A stretch of DNA of 45,439 nucleotides, from NCBI GenBank assembly GCA_017461565.1, contig JAFTXQ010000001.1, positions 1 through 45,439 of the forward strand, in the 5' to 3' direction. A program made the translations under genes and the position numbers. Positions within the stretch are counted from its first letter, which is position 1, and each line of letters starts with the position of its first letter. A model generated the notes under the pieces. It had not been told where the DNA came from. It saw only the letters and a list, made by a program, of their open reading frames with translations, and made no database searches. Source of the DNA: Oscillospiraceae bacterium (GTDB lineage Bacteria > Bacillota > Clostridia > Oscillospirales > Ruminococcaceae). Shown piece by piece: positions 8,651 through 14,797 of this stretch.

Positions 8651-8887
8651 ATGTTAATATTTGCACAGGATAAAAAAAGCATTATCAATTGCAACAGGAT
8701 CACGATTGAAAAGAACATCGGCGGCAAAAAGGATGAGAAGTTTATGTTAGTCGGCTGGGGAATCGGTATTGCAAATCTGACCACACCTACTCTGGCAGCA
8801 TATCCCGATGAGGAGAGCGCTATGGCAGAGCTTGAAAAGATATACAGCGCATTTGCAAATGGCGCAAACGCTTATCAGATTCAATAA
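8651..8887 (+). CDS. Small protein between the regulator and the ABC genes
   Basis: A 78-residue protein, second gene of the operon. ATG 8651 has GAGAGG before it; an ATG 15 bases earlier overlaps the regulator stop but has no ribosome site. The pattern (MLIFAQDKKSIINCNRI, a central hydrophobic patch, then YPDEESAMAELEKIYSAF) resembles a widespread family of 70-80 residue Firmicutes proteins with the form 'nsdk.iiN...A..vl..I', seen in phages and ABC operons and without known function. There is no signal peptide or membrane helix, so it is probably cytosolic and a single small domain. Any link to transporter control is inferred only from position. Confidence 0.7.
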   Translation: MLIFAQDKKSIINCNRITIEKNIGGKKDEKFMLVGWGIGIANLTTPTLAAYPDEESAMAELEKIYSAFANGANAYQIQ

Positions 8888-8914
8888 CACTCAGTAATAT
8901 ATGGAGAGAATATT

Positions 8915-9799
8915 ATGGATAGTATTTTGACAGCCAAAGGTCTTACAAAAAAATACAGCAAATTCACGTTGGGTGGGCTTGATTTTGAGATACCCAGAGG
9001 TTTTGCCACGGCGCTTATCGGCGCTAACGGCGCAGGCAAGACCACGCTTATCGATACGCTGTGCGGAGTTATCCGTGCGACCTCGGGCGAGGTGACATAT
9101 TTCGGCGAGGACACCGACATAGAAGAGGCAGCTATCCGTGAGAAGATAGGCTACTGCGCAAGCAGCAGCTTCTTCCCTCAGGGATGGACGGCAAAGGATA
9201 TCGCTATGTCGATGGAGCTTGCCTTTGACAGCTTCAACCGTGAGAAGTTCCGTACTCTGTGTGAGCAGCTTGATGTGGACAGCGACATCACCAAAAAGCC
9301 TAAGCCCATGTACAAGCAGTCCGACGGAAACCGTATGCGACTCAGCCTTGCGGCGGTGTTTGCAAGAGAAACAGATCTGCTTATCCTCGATGAGCCCGGT
9401 TCTTCTCTCGATCCACTGATGCGTGACAGGCTTTGTGACAGGCTTCGTGAATATCTTGACGACGGCAACGGAGAGAAGTCTATCGTCTTTTCCACCCATA
9501 ATATCGCAGATATGGAGAATGCCGCTGACTACGCCATCTTTATGGATAAGGGCAGGATAATCGAAAGCGGATTTGTAGAGGATCTTAAAGATAAGTACAT
9601 AATCGCACGTGGTGAGGCAGCAGATTACGATAAGGCAAAGCATCTGCTTATGTCTCACAGTAAGAACCGTACAGTATTCGACGGGCTTGCCCTTGCGGAA
9701 AATGCAGAGGAGCTTGCAAGGCTTGGCGTTGACAGCGAGGCTCCCACCCTGCAGCAGCTTAGCATCGGTCTGCTGAAATATGCGGAGGAAACACGATGA
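8915..9799 (+). CDS. ABC transporter ATP-binding protein
   Basis: A 294-residue ATPase subunit of an ABC-2 type system at the cytosolic face of the membrane. Walker A is GANGAGKT (36-43), Walker B LLILDE (155-160) and the switch His is H195 (FSTHN). The signature motif is degenerate, QSDGNRMRL instead of LSGGQ, as is common in antibiotic-response ABC-2 exporters. About 90 residues after the nucleotide-binding domain form the usual variable C-terminal extension. GGAG precedes the ATG. The stop overlaps the next start by four bases (ATGA), indicating translational coupling to the membrane subunits. A role in envelope stress or peptide antibiotic response is inferred from the YtrA-type regulator. 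Confidence 0.93.
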   Translation: MDSILTAKGLTKKYSKFTLGGLDFEIPRGFATALIGANGAGKTTLIDTLCGVIRATSGEVTYFGEDTDIEEAAIREKIGYCASSSFFPQGWTAKDIAMSMELAFDSFNREKFRTLCEQLDVDSDITKKPKPMYKQSDGNRMRLSLAAVFARETDLLILDEPGSSLDPLMRDRLCDRLREYLDDGNGEKSIVFSTHNIADMENAADYAIFMDKGRIIESGFVEDLKDKYIIARGEAADYDKAKHLLMSHSKNRTVFDGLALAENAEELARLGVDSEAPTLQQLSIGLLKYAEETR

Positions 9800-10461
9800 A
9801 AGATATGCTCCGTTCATTCCGTATCTTTACGGGAAACTATACGTTAAAGACCGTTTTTCAGATGCTTCTGGCGTTTGTTGCGGTATTTGCGGCAATAACG
9901 TTGCTTTCGCTCATACCTGTTGAGGATGAGAGCTTTGCAGAAGGCTTCCTGACGGCTTTTCTGCCTGCATTTTCGCTGTTTTTGCCGCTGTGCGGAGTGT
10001 TTCTGCTGAATGCTATCTACTCCTACAATAATCCGATAACCCCCGGCTTTAAATATTTCCATTCCCTGCCCGACAGCGATACAGCGTATGCGCAGGCAAT
10101 TGCGGCAGCAAATCTGTTCACCCTTATCATCATGGTGCTGGGCGTTACGGGACACTATATTTATTCTGTCTTTGCGCCTTTTCCACTTTCACCCATGATA
10201 TCCGCTGCGTTAGCACTGCTTACAACAGGCATCACCAATTTCATCGGCAATGTTAAGAACCAGTGGGTGAGGATATTCTCGGTGATGCCGATATTCTGTC
10301 TTGCAGGCTTTGCTTCGGGCTTCTCTTCGGCTATGCTGGAGGATGGCGAGAGGATACCCGATACTGTAATATGGATATCTCTCGGTGTTGCTATCGCTGT
10401 ATATGTGGCAGGTCTTGTCTATGCACTTGCCACCTGCAAAAAGAAATGGAGGCGTGAGTGA
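9796..10461 (+). CDS. ABC-2 type membrane subunit 1
   Basis: A 221-residue integral membrane protein with about six hydrophobic segments (for example FQMLLAFVAVFAAITLLSL and ISLGVAIAVYVAGLVYALA). Its motif YSYNNPITPGFKYFHSLPDS resembles that of YtrC/D-like and other ABC-2 permeases, where a 'PI...Y.LP.S' loop follows the first pair of helices. It overlaps the ATPase gene by four bases, with GGAGG inside the ATPase 3' end, and its stop overlaps the next start (TGATG). Confidence 0.85.
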   Translation: MKDMLRSFRIFTGNYTLKTVFQMLLAFVAVFAAITLLSLIPVEDESFAEGFLTAFLPAFSLFLPLCGVFLLNAIYSYNNPITPGFKYFHSLPDSDTAYAQAIAAANLFTLIIMVLGVTGHYIYSVFAPFPLSPMISAALALLTTGITNFIGNVKNQWVRIFSVMPIFCLAGFASGFSSAMLEDGERIPDTVIWISLGVAIAVYVAGLVYALATCKKKWRRE

Positions 10462-11135
10462 TGAAAGTCTTGAAATATCTTTTCAGACGCAGCTTTCAGA
10501 GCCGCTGGTTAGCAAACCTTTTGACGTTTATCCTTGTTGTGGCTGCGATGGTGCTTGTATTTGTTTTGCACGAGGACAGAGGGTCTGAGGATTATCTTAT
10601 CTGCAAGGTAACGCCGCATGCAGTAGGTATGATGTTCGCATTCATCAACTTTATTGTTCTGATAGCGGATGTGACTGGAAACCGACTTATGCGCTCCGCT
10701 CCGATATCACCCTCGCTGAGGACGTTCGGAATACCTATGTATTGCACCATCATCGGCGGCGGTATCGCATTCGTCATCAATGTGGCATACACAGTGTTCT
10801 GCCTTGCGTCAGGCCACGATGTGCTGCATATATCGGATATGCTGGTGTTTTCAGCGGCGGTGACGGCTCTTGTAATAATTTCGGGCACGCTCTGCCTTAA
10901 TATAGCCTACGGCTCGATAGTGATGATATATGCCTGGATGCCGATAGGTCTGCTGGGATTTATAGTTCCCGACGGTGTCTGGAAAAACGGCTTCGGACTT
11001 CCGCTTTGGGCAGGAGTGCTGATATTCATCGGTGCGGTGGTCGTATCTGCTGTCATCTCGTTTGCGGCATCTCAGATCATCTATAAAAAGGTGGATTTCA
11101 AGCCCTTGCCTCAGACTAATGTACCTCATGCGTAA
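10461..11135 (+). CDS. ABC-2 type membrane subunit 2
   Basis: A 224-residue integral membrane protein, distantly similar in plan to the preceding subunit: an early loop with GNRLMRSAPISPSLRTFGIP and about six helices. The two permeases probably form a heterodimer served by the single ATPase (inference from gene order). ATG 10461 lies eight bases after GGAGG. A GTG directly before it in frame is less well placed. Confidence 0.85.
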   Translation: MKVLKYLFRRSFQSRWLANLLTFILVVAAMVLVFVLHEDRGSEDYLICKVTPHAVGMMFAFINFIVLIADVTGNRLMRSAPISPSLRTFGIPMYCTIIGGGIAFVINVAYTVFCLASGHDVLHISDMLVFSAAVTALVIISGTLCLNIAYGSIVMIYAWMPIGLLGFIVPDGVWKNGFGLPLWAGVLIFIGAVVVSAVISFAASQIIYKKVDFKPLPQTNVPHA

Positions 11136-11155
11136 CGCAGGAAGGAGAATCTTTG

Positions 11156-11326
11156 ATGAAAAATTATCAGTCTGTAGGAATGTTTGTGGGAAGCCTTATC
11201 GGCGCTGTTATTACAGGCGTGGTGGTCTATTTCACAGGCAGTGTACTTTCTGCGATGATATCACCTGTATGTCTGCTCCTGGGAGGTCTTATCGGTAAGG
11301 AGATCAAAAAGCCGGAAAAGAAATAA
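11156..11326 (+). CDS. Membrane microprotein closing the ABC operon
   Basis: A 56-residue open frame beginning MKNYQSVGMF behind AAGGAG, 20 bases after the second permease. Two hydrophobic segments separated by a short turn (GSLIGAVITGVVVYFTG and MISPVCLLLGGLIG) and a lysine-rich tail (KEIKKPEKK) predict a small two-helix membrane protein with a cytosolic C-terminus. It may stabilise or regulate the transporter. No family is recognised. Confidence 0.75.
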   Translation: MKNYQSVGMFVGSLIGAVITGVVVYFTGSVLSAMISPVCLLLGGLIGKEIKKPEKK

Positions 11327-11360
11327 CAGACTATTTCCGACATCTTATTCGACAATAGGA

Positions 11361-11439
11361 TATAATGTAACATTTGTGAAATATCTTCACAGAATTTTCA
11401 CAAAACGCACTTTTAAAATACATACAGCTTGTTTATACT
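11361..11439 (+). promoter_or_regulatory. AT-rich regulatory region with inverted repeat and -10 boxes
   Basis: Contains TATAAT (11361-11366), an inverted repeat TTTGTGAA...TTCACA (11373-11391) with a further TTTTCACAAAA (11395-11405), and TATACT (11434-11439). The -35 hexamers are poor, so start points are uncertain. The TGTGAA/TTCACA symmetry could be a regulator site. Confidence 0.35.
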
Positions 11440-11443
11440 ATAG

Positions 11444-11553
11444 ATGTTGAACGGAACGGTTCAACATCAGATAATGACACCGATCCCTTTTCATATAATT
11501 ACCAACCAAACCAGCATCAGGCCCCTGTGAGAAATCACAGGGGCTTGATGTTT
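11444..11553 (+). ncRNA. Candidate small RNA or structured leader with a strong 3' hairpin
   Basis: Ten bases or fewer after TATACT a 9-bp inverted repeat occurs (ATGTTGAAC 11444-11452, GTTCAACAT 11459-11467). About 45 unstructured bases then lead to a 16-bp hairpin (arms 11515-11530 and 11535-11550) closed by a GAAA tetraloop and followed by TTTATA. No coding frame is present. It may equally be just the terminator of the ABC operon plus an operator. Confidence 0.4.
11515..11553 (+). terminator. Terminator after the ABC operon
   Basis: GCCCCTGTGA-GAAA-TCACAGGGGC core (11521-11544) extended by CATCAG/TTGATG to 16 pairs with one G-T. The T-run is short. Confidence 0.7.
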
Positions 11554-11567
11554 ATACGGAAATATTA

Positions 11568-11596
11568 TTGCGTTTTTTTATCAAAAGATATATAAT
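11568..11596 (+). promoter_or_regulatory. Promoter of the MBL-fold gene
   Basis: TTGCGT (11568-11573), 17 bases, TATAAT (11591-11596), 30 bases before the start codon. Confidence 0.75.
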
Positions 11597-11625
11597 AAAT
11601 GTATAAAGACAACTGAGGAGATACT

Positions 11626-12495
11626 ATGGATACACTTAAGATAACAGATGTTCGTGTGCAGCAGGGCGATAGTGCCTTTCTTATCGATGACGGAACAACA
11701 TCGATACTTTATGATACAGGCTTCGGGTTTACAGGGTTTGCCGTTGCGGATAACATCAGAAAGCAGCTCGGCGACCGCAGCCTTGACTATATATTCCTTA
11801 CCCATTCCCATTACGATCACGCACTGGGTAGCGCCTATATACTTCGCCGCTATCCCGAGGCAAAGGTGGTTGCAGGCGTTTATGCGGCGGATATCTTCAG
11901 GCGTGACGGAGCGAAAAGAGTGATGAAGGAGCTTGACGCAAAATTTGCGGCACGCTGCGGAGTTACGGATTATGAGTTCCTCGGGGATGAGCTTCGTGTT
12001 GATATTGCGGCAAAGGACGGAGATATAATTGACACGGGCAGTATGAGCTTTAAGGTGCTTGATCTGCCGGGGCACACAAAATGCTCCGTGGGATTTTACT
12101 GCGAGGAACGCTCGCTTATGCTCTCGTCCGAGACCATAGGGGTTTATGACGGAGGCGAGATCATAGTGCCGTCCTACCTGGTGGGATATCAGATGTCGTT
12201 GGATTCTATCGACAAAGTTACGGCGCTGAAGATAGACAGACTGCTGTCGCCGCATCTCGGGATACTTGATGAAAAGCAGACGGAATATTTCCTTAGTCAC
12301 ACGAAAAGTGCAAATGAAGCTGCTGCTCAGTTCTTTATCGACAGGATCAGAAGCGGAATGTCGGACGAAATGATGATCGAAGAATTCAAGGCGATATACA
12401 GACGTGGATACATCAGAGAGATATATCCCGAGGACGCTGTAAACCTCAACACCTCGATTATGATAGGGCTTATCAGAAAGGAATTCGGGCTTTGA
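11626..12495 (+). CDS. Metallo-beta-lactamase fold hydrolase
   Basis: A 289-residue cytosolic hydrolase of the MBL superfamily. The metal-binding motif HSHYDH spans residues 60-65 (THSHYDHALGS), followed by the second-site motif DLPGHTKCS and a late LSPHLGI histidine. An acidic residue in the ETIGVYDGGE region may bridge metals. The extra C-terminal helical part of about 80 residues resembles substrate-covering domains of glyoxalase II-like and RNase Z-unrelated members. The substrate is unknown. GGAG precedes the ATG. The next gene, dprA, starts within 20 bases, so the two are co-transcribed. Confidence 0.85.
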   Translation: MDTLKITDVRVQQGDSAFLIDDGTTSILYDTGFGFTGFAVADNIRKQLGDRSLDYIFLTHSHYDHALGSAYILRRYPEAKVVAGVYAADIFRRDGAKRVMKELDAKFAARCGVTDYEFLGDELRVDIAAKDGDIIDTGSMSFKVLDLPGHTKCSVGFYCEERSLMLSSETIGVYDGGEIIVPSYLVGYQMSLDSIDKVTALKIDRLLSPHLGILDEKQTEYFLSHTKSANEAAAQFFIDRIRSGMSDEMMIEEFKAIYRRGYIREIYPEDAVNLNTSIMIGLIRKEFGL

Positions 12496-12511
12496 TATGG
12501 GAGGTGCTCCT

Positions 12512-13408
12512 GTGAACACAGAAATATGGCTGTGGATGCTGCTTGTTATGCTGCCGCATAACGAGCGTACTATGAAAATAGTTGAAAAATACGGGGGCGT
12601 GCGTCCTGCGGCAGAGGCGATGCGTGACGGAAAATGCGAGGAGCTCACGGCGGACGAGTACCTGCGTGCCGCAGTAATACGTTCACGTGAGATCAAAATG
12701 TTAAGGGAGGATTGCGCCGCAAACGGCATACAGATACTCACCATAGAGGATGAAGGCTATCCCGAAACACTGCGCAATATCTATAATCCACCGATAGTGC
12801 TTTTCGTGCAGGGCACGCTGGAGGGCTTCAATGCCGAAACGGCTCTCACAGTAGTGGGAAGCCGTGATTGCAGCCGCTATGCTCTTGGTATGACAACGGA
12901 GATATGCGGAGAGCTTTGCAAGGTGGGGATGTCTGTCATCAGCGGTCTTGCGGTAGGAGTTGACACTGCTGCACATCAGAGTGCGCTGGATCACGGCGCA
13001 AAAACGATAGGAGTCCTTGCCTGCGGAAATCTTGTGGATTATCCCACAGCAAGCCGCACTCTTAAAGCGAATATCATCCGCAGCGGCGGTGCGGTTATAT
13101 CCGAGCTTCCGCCTCGCACCAAGACAGATCCCGATTATTTCAAGCACAGAAACCGTATAATTTCGGGACTTGCCATGGGAACTTTTATCGTGGAAGCCCG
13201 CAGGAACAGCGGATGCCGCTTCACTGCCGAGCACGCAATACAGCAGGGCAGAGAGCTGTTCTGTATGCCGCCGTATAATGTAAAGCTGGATGAATGTGCG
13301 GGAGTGATACCGTTCCTGCGTGACGGAGCGACGCCTGTATTCGGTCATGTCGACATTATAAATGCGTATAAATACTCCCTTTTCAATAACATGAGTCACG
13401 AGCTGTAA
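12512..13408 (+). CDS. dprA: DNA processing protein DprA/Smf
   Basis: Single-stranded-DNA-binding protein that loads RecA on incoming DNA during transformation. It has about 298 residues. An N-terminal helical region is followed by the Rossmann-like DprA core with VVGSRDCSRYA, GLAVGVDTAAHQSAL (family form GLARGIDTAAH), GVLACG and FKHRNRIISGLA. The C-terminus ends soon after the core (GATPVFGHVDIINAY), so no full winged-helix domain is present. GTG 12512 lies seven bases after GGGAGG. An in-frame ATG at 12497 has no ribosome site of its own and is the alternative start. It is probably co-transcribed with the MBL-fold gene. No other competence gene is nearby. Confidence 0.92.
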   Translation: MNTEIWLWMLLVMLPHNERTMKIVEKYGGVRPAAEAMRDGKCEELTADEYLRAAVIRSREIKMLREDCAANGIQILTIEDEGYPETLRNIYNPPIVLFVQGTLEGFNAETALTVVGSRDCSRYALGMTTEICGELCKVGMSVISGLAVGVDTAAHQSALDHGAKTIGVLACGNLVDYPTASRTLKANIIRSGGAVISELPPRTKTDPDYFKHRNRIISGLAMGTFIVEARRNSGCRFTAEHAIQQGRELFCMPPYNVKLDECAGVIPFLRDGATPVFGHVDIINAYKYSLFNNMSHEL

Positions 13409-13506
13409 TTTTGTTGAAACTCACCTAAAGCCATATTGCGGTAGCTAAAGCAGGGTCTGAGTTTTTGTACAAAATGTCAAAAAATACAAAATAATTGAAA
13501 AAGCAC

Positions 13507-13535
13507 TTGTATAATTCAAATAAATATGCTACAAT
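13507..13535 (+). promoter_or_regulatory. Promoter of hpf
   Basis: TTGTAT (13507-13512), 17 bases, TACAAT (13530-13535). In the leader a perfect GACGGA/TCCGTC hairpin (13571-13586) sits 25 bases before the start codon and may affect translation. Confidence 0.65.
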
Positions 13536-13610
13536 TAATTCAGAGAATTCCGGCAGTGCCAATATTCTCCGACGGAGGCTTCCGTCACCAATCTCGAGAG
13601 GATGATTTGA

Positions 13611-14129
13611 ATGAAAGTTACTATCGCAGCAAAAAAACTGACCATCTCCCAGTCCTTTACAGACTATGCCGAGCAGAAGCTCAATGCAAAGCTTGACCGC
13701 TTCTTCCCCGAGGAGGCTGAGGCAAAGATCACACTGGCTGAGCGCCGTGAGATGATCATTTTGGAGCTTACTGTTAAATATAACGGAATAATCTACCGTG
13801 CAGAGCAGTCCGCAAAGGACAAGAATGATGCACTTGATGTTACCATCGACCGCATCATCCGTCAGATCAGAAAGCAGAAGACAAAGGTTGAAAAGAGCCT
13901 GCGTGCCGGCGCATTTGCGGGTCTCGAGCCTGAGGCAGAGGAGAAGGAGTACGAGGTAATCCGCTACAAGACCTTCGTGCTGAAGCCCATGTCCGTTGAC
14001 GAGGCTATCCTTCAGATGAACCTGCTGGGTCACGAGTTCTTCATGTTCAAGAACGCTGAAACAGGTCTTGTAAATGTAGTTTACCGCAGAGAAGAGGGCA
14101 ACTACTCCGTACTTGTCCCCGAAGATTGA
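13611..14129 (+). CDS. hpf: Long-form ribosome hibernation promoting factor
   Basis: A 172-residue protein that pairs 70S ribosomes into inactive 100S dimers in slow growth. The N-terminal S30AE domain (about 1-98: SFTDYAEQKLNAKLDRFFP, then ALDVTIDRIIRQIRKQKTK) occupies the tRNA/mRNA channel of the 30S subunit. A linker leads to the C-terminal dimerisation domain (about 115-172: IRYKTFVLKPMSVDEAILQM, LGHEFFMFKNAETG), which marks the long form. GAGAGG precedes ATG 13611. Strong codon bias suggests high expression. The RNHCP gene follows without a terminator. Confidence 0.96.
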   Translation: MKVTIAAKKLTISQSFTDYAEQKLNAKLDRFFPEEAEAKITLAERREMIILELTVKYNGIIYRAEQSAKDKNDALDVTIDRIIRQIRKQKTKVEKSLRAGAFAGLEPEAEEKEYEVIRYKTFVLKPMSVDEAILQMNLLGHEFFMFKNAETGLVNVVYRREEGNYSVLVPED

Positions 14130-14147
14130 TAAAAGGAGTACAAAAGT

Positions 14148-14177
14148 ATGATCGGCATTTATAAGGAGATAGCGTGA
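14148..14177 (+). CDS. Possible nine-codon leader peptide before the RNHCP gene
   Basis: AAAAGGAG then ATG 14148 opens a frame MIGIYKEIA ending in TGA, which overlaps the GTG start of the next gene (GTGA). The good ribosome site and the overlap suggest translation coupled to the RNHCP gene. It could instead be chance. Confidence 0.35.
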   Translation: MIGIYKEIA

Positions 14178-14596
14178 GCCGGGAGGCTGCGCAAAACATC
14201 TCCGCACCACCTCCCGCTAAGTCCGTGTATCTTCTGGGAGGAATTTATCTGAATAATACTTTTACCTGCAAGGCGTGCGGTGCTGATGTGCCGCTGGAGG
14301 GCGGCGGAACTGAAAACCGCAACCACTGCCCGAAATGTCTTTGCAGTGTGCATCTTGACAATGTCCCGGGCGACCGTGCAGCCGATTGCGGCGCAGTTAT
14401 GGACGCCGTGGCAGTATGGGTAAGAAAGGACGGCGAATGGGCGGTCATTCACAGGTGCCGCCGATGTGGAGCGTTAAGCTCCAATCGTATAGCGGCGGAT
14501 GACAGCCCGTTTAAGCTTATGAGCATAGCGGCAAAGCCGCTTGCACAGCCGCCTTTCCCAATTGAATTTATTGACAGGATGTCAGATGACGAATGA
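14174..14596 (+). CDS. RNHCP-domain zinc-ribbon protein
   Basis: A 140-residue protein of the RNHCP family (function unknown, probably nucleic-acid or ribosome related). The motifs are all present: CKACG (C32, C35), RNHCPKCLCSVHLDN, PGDRAADCG, HRCRRCGALSSNRIAADD. The paired CxxC motifs predict two zinc ribbons. The start is GTG 14174 after AAGGAG. A CTG at 14250 behind GGGAGG would give a shorter protein beginning at the first zinc ribbon and is a real alternative, since family members usually have a short N-terminus. It is likely co-transcribed with hpf. Confidence 0.85.
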   Translation: MSREAAQNISAPPPAKSVYLLGGIYLNNTFTCKACGADVPLEGGGTENRNHCPKCLCSVHLDNVPGDRAADCGAVMDAVAVWVRKDGEWAVIHRCRRCGALSSNRIAADDSPFKLMSIAAKPLAQPPFPIEFIDRMSDDE

Positions 14597-14606
14597 ACAA
14601 CAAAAG

Positions 14607-14629
14607 CAGCCCCGTTTTTTTCGGGGCTG
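14607..14629 (+). terminator. Terminator of the hpf-RNHCP unit
   Basis: CAGCCCCG (14607-14614), a T7 loop, and CGGGGCTG (14622-14629), then TATTAATA. 14630-14700 holds only a weak GGCGTA/TATGCC inverted repeat. Confidence 0.7.
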
Positions 14630-14700
14630 TATTAATATCAGGGGCGTATTTATGCCACTTGTCCAAAAAAACGGATAAAAATTTGTGCAAATTACCGCCC

Positions 14701-14729
14701 TTGTAATGTAAACGTTTTATTGATATAAT
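14701..14729 (+). promoter_or_regulatory. Promoter of cellobiose phosphorylase with cre-like operator
   Basis: TTGTAA (14701-14706), 17 bases, TATAAT (14724-14729). The spacer holds TGTAAACGTTTTAT (14707-14720), matching 12 of 14 positions of the catabolite-response element TGWAARCGYTWWCA. A CcpA or other LacI-family dimer bound here would block transcription. Confidence 0.7.
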
Positions 14730-14797
14730 ATAATTACAGCAAAAATAAGCCGAGCTGCTGAACCTCGGCACAAATAAAGTAAACGGAGGAAAAACCA

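Noticed and set aside
8891-9817. 308-codon minus-strand frame opposite the ABC ATPase
   Set aside because: Shadow of a gene with intact Walker motifs and operon context.
14148-14177. Start of a GIY-YIG endonuclease (MIGIYK)
   Set aside because: The frame stops after nine codons and nothing in other frames continues the domain.
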